Assembly: GCA_017512405.1 (NCBI GenBank)
Contig: JAFWGJ010000148.1
Span: forward strand, 1 to 38,951
Source of the DNA: a bacterium
Lineage (GTDB): Bacteria > Cyanobacteriota > Vampirovibrionia > Gastranaerophilales > Gastranaerophilaceae
DNA: 38,951 nucleotides
Direction: 5' to 3'
Below the pieces are notes generated by a model. That model did not search any database. It saw only the letters and a list, made by a program, of their open reading frames with translations, and was not told where the DNA came from. Below are positions 19,253-27,603 of the stretch, one piece after another. Positions within the stretch are counted from its first letter, which is position 1. The number at the start of each line of letters is the position of its first letter. Made by a program: the position numbers and the translations under genes.

Positions 19253-19806
19253 AAAGAAAAAGAAACGATAAAATCTATAACGCTTTAACTCAAAAAATGT
19301 CCGATTATTTGATTAAGGCAGGCTGGTTTGAAGAAAGCAAATATAATGATAATACTCCAATAGGTGGAATTGCAGCCGTTCAGAATTATGGAGCAACCAT
19401 AAATCAAGCAGTAACCCCAAAACAAAGAGCTTTACTTCATTATTTGGGTATTCACTTAAAAAAAGAAACTGATAATTTGACTATTGTTATTCCGCCTACG
19501 CATTTTATGGAAAATTGCCAAAATAAAAATAAAGACAAGTGGAAAAATTTAATAAAAAATCTTTCTGCAATGATTTTTTTAGGCAATATTTCAGCCGATA
19601 AAGCAATGGAGCAAATAGGAATGATAATAGAACGGGATATTGCAAACGAAATAGCAGACGGCAACTACCCGCCGGATAAACCATCAACTGTTCAGGCAAA
19701 ATTAAGCAAATACAAAGACAAAAAAACTGTAGGCAACTTAGACAAAAGATTAATAAATACAGCAATAATGCTTGATAGCGTTTCTCATCAGGTAACTAAA
19801 TTATGA
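19249..19806 (+). CDS. Neck/virion morphogenesis protein (gp10-like)
   Basis: The 185-residue protein contains GWFEESKYNDNTPIGGIAAVQNYGATI and IVIPPTHFMENC, the pattern GWFExxxYxDGTPVAxVAxxQEFG...IPPRPF known from tail-completion or neck proteins of HK97-gp10 and virion morphogenesis type. A helical C-terminal part ends RLINTAIMLDSVSHQV, also typical (LxdTGxMxxSIxyxV). It would join head and tail. It overlaps both neighbours by four bases. Confidence 0.8.
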   Translation: MKRKRNDKIYNALTQKMSDYLIKAGWFEESKYNDNTPIGGIAAVQNYGATINQAVTPKQRALLHYLGIHLKKETDNLTIVIPPTHFMENCQNKNKDKWKNLIKNLSAMIFLGNISADKAMEQIGMIIERDIANEIADGNYPPDKPSTVQAKLSKYKDKKTVGNLDKRLINTAIMLDSVSHQVTKL

Positions 19807-20192
19807 CACTTTTAAGAAGCAATTTATTAAAAAAAGCACTTAAATTAATACCTCCCGAAAGTTATTTGTATTATCAATATCAGGGCGAATCGGTTAATGA
19901 AATAGGAATTAGCGTTCCGACCTACGCTGACCCGATAACAATAACGGGTTCGGTACAATCGCCTGAAAACTCTATGTATAACCAATTAGGGCTTAGTTTA
20001 GATAAGAATTATAAAATATTTTACGGTGCAATTTCAATTAACGGAAATGAAACTCAAAACCAACCCGACAGATTTTTATATGACGGCAGATTATTTGAAA
20101 CCGTTAAAAATACAAACTGGTTTAATTATGACGGCTGGAGCGGAGTTTTAGCGGTTGAACTGAAAGAAACAAGAGAAAATGAACCTACTTAA
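19803..20192 (+). CDS. Collar/head-tail joining protein
   Basis: The 129-residue protein is beta-rich: YYQYQGESVNEIGISVPTYADPITITGSVQSPENSMYNQLGLSLDKNYKIFYGAI and RFLYDGRLFETVKNTNWFNYDGWSGVLAVEL. This matches the small collar-type protein that follows the gp10-like protein in DUF3383 myoviruses. It presumably forms part of the neck ring. It overlaps the next gene by 14 bases. Confidence 0.78.
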   Translation: MTLLRSNLLKKALKLIPPESYLYYQYQGESVNEIGISVPTYADPITITGSVQSPENSMYNQLGLSLDKNYKIFYGAISINGNETQNQPDRFLYDGRLFETVKNTNWFNYDGWSGVLAVELKETRENEPT

Positions 20193-20724
20193 ATCTGAAA
20201 ATCAAATATATGCCGATATTATAGGTTTTATTAATCAGGCTTTATCTGATTTACAAATTTCAAATTGGCAAGTTATGCAGCTAAAACAGCCTGTTAAATT
20301 AACAGAAATTAAACCGACAATATACATTACAATCGCAAATAAAAACCGATTAGGCTGGCAAAGCAGATATTATCCGATTATTGATGATGATTTAAAAATT
20401 AAAGAAAAATTTAAGGTTGAACTTGATTGCCAAATATCAGCCCTACGCAGACGTAATTTATCCGATACAGTTAATACAATCGGCTCAACTGATATATTGG
20501 AAAACTTAAAAACTTATTTTTTAAATCCAAATAACATTGTTAAATTAAGGCAATTAGGTTATTTAATTTTTCAACCCTCGTCTATTCAGTCGCCTGATTT
20601 TATAGACGATAGCGATAATTTTGAATTTATGCCGTTTTTTAATGTTTCGTTCATCTTAGAACAAACATTAATCAGCGCCCAAACGGCAATAGATGATACC
20701 ACATTAAAAATAGAAAGGTTATAA
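20179..20724 (+). CDS. Neck terminator / tail completion protein (gp12-like)
   Basis: The 181-residue protein has ENQIYADIIGFINQAL, NKNRLGWQSRYY, KEKFKVELDCQISALRRRN and the end FEFMPFFNVSFILEQT. It fits the phage neck terminator family (LIC_12616-like), which caps the tail tube and sheath before head joining. It sits immediately before the sheath gene, the standard location. There are no unusual features. Confidence 0.78.
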   Translation: MNLLKSENQIYADIIGFINQALSDLQISNWQVMQLKQPVKLTEIKPTIYITIANKNRLGWQSRYYPIIDDDLKIKEKFKVELDCQISALRRRNLSDTVNTIGSTDILENLKTYFLNPNNIVKLRQLGYLIFQPSSIQSPDFIDDSDNFEFMPFFNVSFILEQTLISAQTAIDDTTLKIERL

Positions 20725-20726
20725 GT

Positions 20727-22247
20727 ATGCCCATAGCACAATCAAAGTATGCTAGTATAACCTCCGGAATTGGCGGAGCTAGTGCGGCAAGTCGTAAAAA
20801 CCTTATTTTAAGAGTTTTTACAACAAATCCGTTATTTCCCGCAAATACAATTCTTGAATATCCTAGCGACACAGACGTTGCTAATTTTGCAGGTTCTAAC
20901 TCCCTTGAAGCACAAATTGCAACCGCTTATTTTGGTTGGGTGTCAAAAACAATTAACACTCCATCTTTAATATCGTTTATGCGTTATTCGCTAAACGAAG
21001 CGACTGCTCCTGTTTTAAGGTCTACAATTGAACTTGCGTCCTTAGCAACTTATCAAGCAATTACAAGCGGCTCAATGGTGATTAATCTTGCAAATACAAG
21101 CTATACATTGAGCGGTCTTAATTTTTCAACTGCTACATCTTACGCTGATATTGCAACCGCAATAGAAACCGCTATAAATGAAAATACCGCAGGCGGTGAT
21201 AGTTATACCGCAGCAACCGTTGAATATAATGCGGAAACATCCTCATTTATATTAACAGGCGGAGCAACGGGGGATTATCAAATCTCTTACGCTGAAGCTG
21301 CTGCAAGCGGAGTTGATGTATCAGCCGTTATCGGTTGGGATGAAAATTCTAACCCTGTTATTTCGGATGGAACAGTAGCAACAACATTAACCGACACATT
21401 AAATAAATCGGTTGAATTATCAGACAATTTTGCATCATACGGTTTCTTAAATCTTGATTTAGATGTAAATGTTATTGATGAAATCGGAGCTTGGAACACA
21501 GCTCAAAATTATAAATTTATGTTCGTAGGTGATGTTAACGCTGATAACTACGAAGATATAATTACGGAAGCTGCTAAATATCAAGGTATGGCAATTAATT
21601 ATAATCCATATCAAGCTATTAGCGGAAATCTTCCCGCATGGTTAATGCCTGCAACAATTTTAGCTGCAACAAATTATAATAACGTAAATGGAACTGTAAA
21701 CTATATGTATCAACAATTCCCTTATCAAGCAGTTGCAGTAAACACTAACACATTAGCTCAAACATTAGACCCCTTACATATCAATTATAACGGACAAACA
21801 CAAAAAGCAGGAACAAATATCACATTCTATCAAGACGGATATTTAGCAGACGGCACAGATATTGCAGTTTATGCAAATGAAATCTGGTTAAAAGATGCAA
21901 TGATAACCGAAATAATTAACCTCGAAATTGCGCTTGATAAAATCCCTGCAAACTATGACGGATTAGGATTGATTCAGGCAGTTTTAGAAGCGGTTATCGG
22001 TGAAGCTAAAAACAATGGAACAATCTCTATCGGTAAAGCCTTAACCAATACCCAAAAAGCGTATATTACGCAATTAACAGGCGACAATACCGCTTGGCAA
22101 ACAGTAGAACTTAATGGCTACATTTTAACTTTAGAATTAACTCAACAAATAATTAACGGAGCAACAAAATATATTGCTAACTACACTCTGATTTATTCTA
22201 AAGGCGATGTAATCAGAAAAGTTGAAGGCAGACACATTTTAATTTAG
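20727..22247 (+). CDS. Tail sheath protein (DUF3383)
   Basis: This 506-residue protein has an N-terminal Gly/Ala-rich start, NLILRVFTTNPLFPANTILEYPSDTDVANFAG, a central EIGAWNTAQNYKFMFVGDVNADNY and a C-terminal ALTNTQKAYITQLTGDNTAWQTVELNGYILTLEL. These define DUF3383, the contractile sheath of this myovirus group. Residues about 115-215 form an Ala/Thr-rich inserted domain, exposed on the sheath in relatives. Contraction drives the tube through the envelope. Confidence 0.93.
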   Translation: MPIAQSKYASITSGIGGASAASRKNLILRVFTTNPLFPANTILEYPSDTDVANFAGSNSLEAQIATAYFGWVSKTINTPSLISFMRYSLNEATAPVLRSTIELASLATYQAITSGSMVINLANTSYTLSGLNFSTATSYADIATAIETAINENTAGGDSYTAATVEYNAETSSFILTGGATGDYQISYAEAAASGVDVSAVIGWDENSNPVISDGTVATTLTDTLNKSVELSDNFASYGFLNLDLDVNVIDEIGAWNTAQNYKFMFVGDVNADNYEDIITEAAKYQGMAINYNPYQAISGNLPAWLMPATILAATNYNNVNGTVNYMYQQFPYQAVAVNTNTLAQTLDPLHINYNGQTQKAGTNITFYQDGYLADGTDIAVYANEIWLKDAMITEIINLEIALDKIPANYDGLGLIQAVLEAVIGEAKNNGTISIGKALTNTQKAYITQLTGDNTAWQTVELNGYILTLELTQQIINGATKYIANYTLIYSKGDVIRKVEGRHILI

Positions 22248-22259
22248 GAGCAACAATAA

Positions 22260-22697
22260 ATGAAAGATATATCAGGAACAGGGTTATCAATTATTGTTAA
22301 AGCATCTAACACATTTCCGCAAGGGATTTTATGCACATCTTTTCCGGATGATACAGACCCGTTAGACTTTCCCGAAGTTACAATAACCGAATACGGTATG
22401 GGGTTAAACGGCGACTTAATCACCTGGACAAGCCCTCAACCTTTACCGTTTAGCTTGTCTTTAATTCCTGGAACGGAAGAAGAAATTGCAATGGCATTTC
22501 TTTTTGAAGCTAACCGTGTAGCAAAAGGAAAGAAAAGTGCAAAAGATGAAATTACAATAGTTGTAAATTACCCTGACGGCACAATTAAAACTTTAAGACC
22601 CGGTCGAATCGTATCAGGTCAAACAGGCAAAGGCATTGCTTCGGGCGGAAGAACAAAAACTCCAACCTATGGCTTTGTTTTTGAAAATAAGGTATAG
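22260..22697 (+). CDS. Tail tube protein (DUF3277)
   Basis: The 145-residue protein matches DUF3277 tube proteins: DISGTGLSIIVKASNTFPQGILCTSFPDDTDPLDFPEVTITEYGMGLNGDLITWTSPQPLPFSLSLIPGTEEE and VVNYPDGTIKTLRPGRIVSG. It is directly downstream of the sheath gene. It forms the inner tube through which DNA passes. It is followed by the first copy of the repeated RNA element. Confidence 0.92.
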   Translation: MKDISGTGLSIIVKASNTFPQGILCTSFPDDTDPLDFPEVTITEYGMGLNGDLITWTSPQPLPFSLSLIPGTEEEIAMAFLFEANRVAKGKKSAKDEITIVVNYPDGTIKTLRPGRIVSGQTGKGIASGGRTKTPTYGFVFENKV

Positions 22698-22700
22698 ACA

Positions 22701-22810
22701 GCCGCAAGCCGAAGCGTTGAGCTTTGGCTGAGGTACTGCTCTTAGGCGACGTGCGAATTTTAATTCGCTCAGGAGCTTTACGCCTGTGAAATCAGAGATT
22801 TCAAACGGCG
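22701..22810 (+). promoter_or_regulatory. Repeated RNA element, copy 1
   Basis: GCCGCAA; stem P1 AGCCGAAGC (22707-22715) with GCTTTGGCT (22721-22729) around loop GTTGA; GAGGTAC (22730-22736); GCGACGT (22746-22752); stem P2 GCGAATT (22753-22759) with AATTCGC (22762-22768); CAGGAGC (22770-22776). This copy adds a third stem (TGAAATC/GATTTCA, 22787-22803) inside CGCC/GGCG. The chaperone gene starts 25 bases later. Confidence 0.8.
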
Positions 22811-22834
22811 GTTACGCAATGAAAGGACTTTTTT

Positions 22835-23269
22835 ATGTTAATAGACCCAAAAGAAATCACGATTGACTATGAGGGCGAGGAGTTAAAATTTAATATAGGA
22901 AAATTCCCCGCCACCGTAGGACGTGAAATTATAACAAAATATCCTGTTGCAAATATGCCAAAAATTGGCGATTATGCAGCAAGCGAAGAAACAATGCTAA
23001 AATTAATGAGCTATGTTGAGCGTGTCTATCCGGATAGAGTTCAACCGCTCATTAACAAAGCATTGGTTGATAACCACATCCCAAGTTGGGAAGTTTTAGC
23101 AAGAATTGAAGTAGAAACAATAAATTATAATTGTACTTTTTTCAGGAATGGCAAGGCCTTAGATTTCTTGAAGAAATCGATGTCCCTTGCCGAACCGAAG
23201 ATTATAGAAATGTTGACGGCTTTATCGGGTCAATTATCGCAAGCGAAAAAGCAACCCTCCAAGAACTAA
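22835..23269 (+). CDS. Tail assembly chaperone (G-type)
   Basis: The 144-residue protein starts LIDPKEITIDYEGEELKFNIGKFPATVGREIITKYPVANMPKIGDYAASEETMLKLMSYV, a pattern known from the upstream chaperone of myovirus tail assembly. It lies between tube and tape-measure genes, as lambda G does. Its 3' end contains GAAAAAG, allowing a -1 shift into the next frame. It binds the tape measure protein during tail assembly. The SD AAAGGAC precedes the ATG. Confidence 0.87.
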   Translation: MLIDPKEITIDYEGEELKFNIGKFPATVGREIITKYPVANMPKIGDYAASEETMLKLMSYVERVYPDRVQPLINKALVDNHIPSWEVLARIEVETINYNCTFFRNGKALDFLKKSMSLAEPKIIEMLTALSGQLSQAKKQPSKN

Positions 23270-23382
23270 AAACAGTTTACAGTTTAGAAGATGCAATGAT
23301 TATTTGGGAATCTGATATTATTCCAAAATTCAATGAATACAAAATAAATGAATATTACGCAAAAAAGGTAAAAACTAAATGA
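22835..23382 (+). CDS. Frameshifted chaperone (GT-type fusion)
   Basis: At 23245-23251 the heptamer G-AAA-AAG is in the zero frame (AAA-AAG codons). A -1 slip leads into ATLQELKTVYSLEDAMIIWESDIIPKFNEYKINEYYAKKVKTK, ending at 23382, for about 182 residues in total. The -1 frame has no own start with an SD. Its stop overlaps the tape-measure ATG, as in lambda G/GT. The ratio of the two products is normally critical for tail assembly. The slip site is read from sequence; its use is inferred. Confidence 0.82.
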
Positions 23383-24740
23383 CATTATTAGATACGTTTA
23401 TAATGAGTTTTGGAACAGAGGGCTTGGGCGAAATCGCAAAAGAAATTACAGATACCGAGCAAAAAGTCGATGAACTTGAAAAAAAAGAAAAACAATTAAA
23501 CAAAACAATAGAAGAAGGTAAAGACGATACCACAAAAGCAAGAGTTGAACTTGCTAAAGTTAAAAAAGAATTATCGGAAACTACCGATAAATTAAACAAA
23601 GCTAAAAATTCAACGGGTGGAGTTTTACTGCAATTAAAAAACATTGCAGGAGTTGCGGCAAAAGTCGGAGCTTCTTTTATCGCTTTTAAAAAAGCTGTTG
23701 ATTTTTCTTCTGATTTCGCTGAACAAGCCTTAGAAATGGAAGAAGCTGCTAAAAAGGCAGGTTTAACCATTGATGAATTTCAAAAGAAAAATGGCAGATA
23801 TACAATATTTACAAAGGAAGATGTAAATAACGCTAAAATTTACGAACAAACTATGCGGGATATTCGCATGGGAACGGCTGCAATCGGAGCGAATTTAGCA
23901 CAATTACTATTGCCTGTTATGATTAATGTTGCTAAAGTCGTAAGAAACGTTGTTGATTTCTTTGTAGACCACGGAGCATTTATAAAAGCGGCAATTATAG
24001 GAATAGGAGCAGTATTAACGGCAATAGCCATTCCTTCAATAATTAAAATGGGTGTTGCTTTATGGACAGCTCTTGCTCCTGTTTTACCGATAATTTTAGC
24101 AGTAACCGCCGCTATTGTAGCATTTAGCTTAATAGCAGAAGATATTTATAAATGGATTCATGGCGAACCCTCGCTTGCCGAATTAATTTTTGGCGATTTT
24201 AAAACATTTGTAGAAAATTTTAAAAACGGTTTTCAGCAAATTAAAGATGCTTTTAAAGTTTCTTTTGCAGAAGGTTTAAAAACAATTTGGAACAATTTAT
24301 TAGATTTCTTTAAAAGCAGTTGGACAAATTTATGGAATAATATTATTTCAAAAATTCCGCTTGTTCAAAAAATGACTGCAAGTAAAACCCCCGATGGCTC
24401 TCACGCTTCGGGATTAGACTATGTACCTTTTGACGGTTACATAGCTGAACTTCATAAAGGCGAAAGAGTACAGACCGCTCGTGAAGCAAGCGACTGGCGG
24501 GCTAATCTTATGGCAGCAAAAAAAGCGGTTAATTTTACGGCAAATTATCCTCTAAATGCAATTCCAAACGGAGCGGTTTCAAACGCTTATAACAATTCAT
24601 CCAACGCAAATAACCAAAATATAAATATATCGGGAATAACAATAAACACGGCTGCAACAGATGCACAAGGAATCGCAAACGATTTAGCGGGGTATATTAA
24701 ACAAGCATTTATCAGCCTTGATGATGGCATGCTTGCATAA
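23379..24740 (+). CDS. Tape measure protein
   Basis: This 453-residue protein has an N-terminal coiled coil (15-75, ITDTEQKVDELEKKEKQLNKTIEE), a hydrophobic centre (about 150-235, with AAIIGIGAVLTAIAIPSIIKMGVALW and VLPIILAVTAAIVAFSLIAEDIYKWIHG) and a C-terminal DGSHASGLDYVPFDGYIAELHKGERVQTAREA motif that is common in tape measures. It is quite short for a tape measure, so a short contractile tail is expected. It overlaps the frameshifted chaperone stop. Confidence 0.9.
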   Translation: MTLLDTFIMSFGTEGLGEIAKEITDTEQKVDELEKKEKQLNKTIEEGKDDTTKARVELAKVKKELSETTDKLNKAKNSTGGVLLQLKNIAGVAAKVGASFIAFKKAVDFSSDFAEQALEMEEAAKKAGLTIDEFQKKNGRYTIFTKEDVNNAKIYEQTMRDIRMGTAAIGANLAQLLLPVMINVAKVVRNVVDFFVDHGAFIKAAIIGIGAVLTAIAIPSIIKMGVALWTALAPVLPIILAVTAAIVAFSLIAEDIYKWIHGEPSLAELIFGDFKTFVENFKNGFQQIKDAFKVSFAEGLKTIWNNLLDFFKSSWTNLWNNIISKIPLVQKMTASKTPDGSHASGLDYVPFDGYIAELHKGERVQTAREASDWRANLMAAKKAVNFTANYPLNAIPNGAVSNAYNNSSNANNQNINISGITINTAATDAQGIANDLAGYIKQAFISLDDGMLA

Positions 24741-24751
24741 ATAGGAAAAAT

Positions 24752-25324
24752 ATGTCAATTTTATCAACATTTACGAATATAGTTTTACATATTAAACAAA
24801 AATCCGATTTTAAAAATATTGCTATTTATGAGCAAAAAAATAATAACGAGGTTTTTCAAAATGTAAAATATTTGGACGGTTCTGTTTCGGACGATTTAAA
24901 GGTTATGGAACATCCTAAAGAAGATGGTGCTACAATAGTAGACCATGTTGTTGATGACCCGAAAACTGCCGTAATAAGATTAATTATAGCTGATGACGAT
25001 GTTGAAAGTTTAAACGAAATTCTAAATTATTATAAAGATAGAACACCGCTAACAATCAAAATTAAAAACGAAATCTATTCAAATTTTATAATTTCGGCTA
25101 AACCCCTAAAAGCAGATGTTGAACACTATGACAAAACCGTTTACGACTTATCTTTTAAAGAAGTTATGGTTGCAAAGACTGTATATGTCAAAATGAGCGT
25201 TCCACAGGTTAAAAATAAAACCAACGCAAGTAAGATAAAAACAGGACAAAAACAAGGTATAAAAACCAAAGCCAAACCCTCAATTTTAAGAACATGGACA
25301 AATAAAATCACGGGGCGTAAATAA
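24752..25324 (+). CDS. Dit-like baseplate/tail protein
   Basis: The 190-residue protein has a beta-rich N-terminal part: QNVKYLDGSVSDDLKVMEHPKEDGATIVDHVVDDPKTAVIRLIIADDD, then LNYYKDRTPLTIKIKNEIYSNFIISAKPLKADVEHYDKTVYDLSFKEVMVA. This matches the Dit-like N-terminal domain of myovirus baseplates, linking the tube end to the hub. The C-terminal 45 residues are Lys-rich and probably flexible. Confidence 0.8.
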   Translation: MSILSTFTNIVLHIKQKSDFKNIAIYEQKNNNEVFQNVKYLDGSVSDDLKVMEHPKEDGATIVDHVVDDPKTAVIRLIIADDDVESLNEILNYYKDRTPLTIKIKNEIYSNFIISAKPLKADVEHYDKTVYDLSFKEVMVAKTVYVKMSVPQVKNKTNASKIKTGQKQGIKTKAKPSILRTWTNKITGRK

Positions 25325-25647
25325 TGCAAATAGATTTCAATTTACAAAATATCCCAAATCAATCATTTACAGCCACAATTAACAATATTGATATGGAAAT
25401 CACTTTAAAACTTGCGGATGAAAACTATCCGCATTTGTTATTTGCAATAGAAACAAATAACGGTTACTTATGCCCATATATTCCGATATTCGCTAATCAG
25501 GGCTTATTACCATATAACTATATGATTCAGGAACTTGGCGGACAATTCTTTATTGAAACCGAGAACGACGAATACCCAGATTATACAAAATTCGGCGATA
25601 CGCAAAATTTAAGTTTTATAACAATAGACGAGCTAAACAATGGATAA
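25324..25647 (+). CDS. Baseplate plug protein (Pam3 gp18-like)
   Basis: The 107-residue protein reads SFTATINNIDMEITLKLADE, then LLFAIETNNGYLCPYIPIFANQGLLPYNYMIQELGGQFFIETENDEYPDYTKFGDTQNLSFI. This is the small plug domain family described from cyanophage Pam3 (Asn/Gly/Phe pattern with FGxTxxLxF near the end). It closes the tail tube lumen before contraction. It overlaps the next gene by eight bases. Confidence 0.8.
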   Translation: MQIDFNLQNIPNQSFTATINNIDMEITLKLADENYPHLLFAIETNNGYLCPYIPIFANQGLLPYNYMIQELGGQFFIETENDEYPDYTKFGDTQNLSFITIDELNNG

Positions 25648-26506
25648 ACGCATTTGTTATGTACAAATACAAACACCGTCGGGCGACAAAGAAATACATA
25701 ATATTTCAATGCGTGGAAGAATAACCCGCAAAATGTCAGAAACAGGCTCAACCGCAAAAATATCCATTGCAAACTTATCTCGTGATGATGTTGAATATTT
25801 AACAACTTATGTTAGCCCTTATGTGGACCAGTCCAAAAGAAAAAGAATAAATATTTTTGCAGGTTATGAATCAACGGGGGTTGCTCAAATATTCGGCGGT
25901 GATATATATTCGGCACTGCCTGATGGTATGCCCGATACTTGGTTAAATATTGAAGCTAAAACCGAGTATTTTAATCAGCAGAATATTATAACTTTTTCAA
26001 CCTCAAACACAAACACAAAAACTTTAGCCACGAGCGTTGCAAACCAATTAGGGGTTAATCTTGTTTGGCGGTCAAAAAGTCAAAAATTAATTGATGCTTT
26101 TAATTTTGCAGGTGCAAAGGCTAAATTATTATATAAATTAAATTTAGTTGATAATTTTAGAGCATTTATAGATAACGGCAATTTGTATATCGTTGATAAG
26201 GATGAAGAACCGCCAACCGATAACGAAAATCAAACCTCCGATAATTCTGCAACAAAGAAAAAGGGATATATAAAATATGTTACTCCTGATAGCGGTTTAA
26301 TCGGAATACCACAACCCGATGAATTTGGAGTTAAGGTCAAAGTTTTATTAGACCCTGCGGTTCAATTAGGGGATTGGTTCAAATTAGAAAGCAAACGTTT
26401 GCCTATTGTAAACGGTTTTTATCAGGTTTATGAAATGACATACGATTTTGCAACCCGAGAACCACAATATTATATTGAAATTTACGGTAAAAATAAAAGA
26501 ATATAA
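25640..26506 (+). CDS. Baseplate hub protein (gp44/gpD-like)
   Basis: The 288-residue protein shows a hub layout: an N-terminal beta barrel (SMRGRITRKMSETGSTAKISIANLSRDDVEYL, FAGYESTGVAQIFGGDI), then a lysin-like/beta domain and a C-terminal LLDPAVQLGDWFKLESKRLPIVNGFYQVYEMTYDFATREPQYYIEIYG. The order plug, hub, spike matches related myoviruses. A disordered Asp/Asn/Lys stretch (about 190-210) separates the domains. Copy 2 of the RNA element starts immediately after its stop. Confidence 0.82.
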   Translation: MDKRICYVQIQTPSGDKEIHNISMRGRITRKMSETGSTAKISIANLSRDDVEYLTTYVSPYVDQSKRKRINIFAGYESTGVAQIFGGDIYSALPDGMPDTWLNIEAKTEYFNQQNIITFSTSNTNTKTLATSVANQLGVNLVWRSKSQKLIDAFNFAGAKAKLLYKLNLVDNFRAFIDNGNLYIVDKDEEPPTDNENQTSDNSATKKKGYIKYVTPDSGLIGIPQPDEFGVKVKVLLDPAVQLGDWFKLESKRLPIVNGFYQVYEMTYDFATREPQYYIEIYGKNKRI

Positions 26507-26589
26507 AGTGCCGCAAAAACCAAAATGTTGAATTTTGGTTTTGAGGTACACATTTTAAGCGACGTAGAAATCTTTGATTTCACAGGAGC
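26507..26589 (+). promoter_or_regulatory. Repeated RNA element, copy 2
   Basis: AGTGCCGCAA directly follows the hub stop codon. P1 is a perfect 11-bp stem (26516-26526 with 26532-26542) around loop GTTGA. Then come GAGGTAC (26543-26549), GCGACGT (26559-26565), P2 GAAATC/GATTTC (26567-26572, 26576-26581) and CAGGAGC (26583-26589), which serves as SD for the spike gene at 26600. Confidence 0.8.
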
Positions 26590-26599
26590 AAGTTTAACT

Positions 26600-27259
26600 A
26601 TGGAAATAACTAAAACCATACCGTCTAATAACCCTGCGGATTGCAACACGCTTGACGGGTTAAATAATACTTTAATCGATAAAATTTTTTTGAATTTAAA
26701 AAAAGTATGCCCCGGAATTGTCCAAAGCTACAATCGTCAAACAAATAGAGCTGTTATAAAACCTGCTATAACAGGAATTGCAAGTCAGGGGCAAAAAGTT
26801 CCAAAAGATAATCTTGTTAATATCCCCGTTTTAAATTTATCGGGGGGCGGAATTGTTTTATCATTTCCGATTAAACAAGGCGATACGGGGTGGTTAATCG
26901 CAGCAGACCGCAATATTTCAATATTCAAACAAAATTTAGTTGAATCCGCTCCGAATGATTATAGAAAACATTGTTTTGAAGATAGTTTTTTTATTCCCGA
27001 TAAAATTAACGACTTAAATATTTTAGATAATGATAGTTTTATAATCCAAACCATTGACGGCACTACATCAATCAGTTTAAAGGAAAATTTATTAACTCTT
27101 ATCGCAACTGCGATAAATTTAACAGGAGCAACCACAATAACAGGCGATACATCCGTTGTTGGGAATTTAACCGTTTCAACCGGAGCGACGGGAGTATTTA
27201 CAAGTGCAGACAGTAAAACCATCACCGTAACAAACGGTATTATAACAGGAATTAATTAA
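26600..27259 (+). CDS. Baseplate spike protein (gp138/gpV-like)
   Basis: The start is MEITKTIPSNNPADC (26600), because AGGAG of the RNA element precedes it; the longer frame from 26525 only reads through that element. The protein is 219 residues. The N-terminal OB-like Gp138 domain contains VQSYNRQTNRAVIKPAITG, NIPVLNLSGGGIVLSFPIKQGDTGWLIAADRNISIF and RKHCFEDSFFIPD. The Thr/Gly-rich C-terminal repeats (TGATTITGDTSVVGNLTVSTGATGVF) form the beta-helical spike that pierces the outer membrane. Confidence 0.87.
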   Translation: MEITKTIPSNNPADCNTLDGLNNTLIDKIFLNLKKVCPGIVQSYNRQTNRAVIKPAITGIASQGQKVPKDNLVNIPVLNLSGGGIVLSFPIKQGDTGWLIAADRNISIFKQNLVESAPNDYRKHCFEDSFFIPDKINDLNILDNDSFIIQTIDGTTSISLKENLLTLIATAINLTGATTITGDTSVVGNLTVSTGATGVFTSADSKTITVTNGIITGIN

Positions 27260-27603
27260 TGCAAACAATTTCAATAAATCAAAACAACGATATTTACGTT
27301 GATACAAGCGGAAATATTGCAATGGGCAAAGACAAATACGCTTTATCGGACATTTGCAAAAACAAAGTTTTAACCACATTAGGAGAACCCGAATATAATC
27401 AGACGGCGGGCATACCATATTTTGAAACGGTATTTTGCGACACTCCGAAAATCGATTTATTTCAAACCGCAGTAATAGAAACAATAGAACAAACCGATAA
27501 TGTTAATCGGGTTACAAACTTTGATTATGACCAAAATAACGGGGTCTTATCGTATTCATTAATAATTAATACAGATTTTGGGGACATTCAATTAAATGGC
27601 TAG
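27259..27603 (+). CDS. Baseplate wedge protein (gp25/W-like)
   Basis: The 114-residue protein has DIYVDTSGNIAMGKDKYALSDICKNKVLTTLGEPEYNQTAGIPYFETVF, then LFQTAVIETIEQTDNVNRVTNFDYDQNNGVLSYSLIINTDFGDIQL. This is the gp25-like wedge fold common to contractile injection systems. It initiates sheath assembly with baseplate J. The short overlap with the J gene is typical. Confidence 0.85.
   Translation: MQTISINQNNDIYVDTSGNIAMGKDKYALSDICKNKVLTTLGEPEYNQTAGIPYFETVFCDTPKIDLFQTAVIETIEQTDNVNRVTNFDYDQNNGVLSYSLIINTDFGDIQLNG

Noticed and set aside
22835-23382. Sequencing error in place of the chaperone frameshift
   Set aside because: The overlap, the in-frame slip heptamer and the gene order are those of known programmed frameshifts in tail chaperones.
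23375-23770. Minus-strand ORF opposite the tape measure gene
   Set aside because: Shadow of a Lys/Glu-rich coiled coil; no SD and opposite to late transcription.
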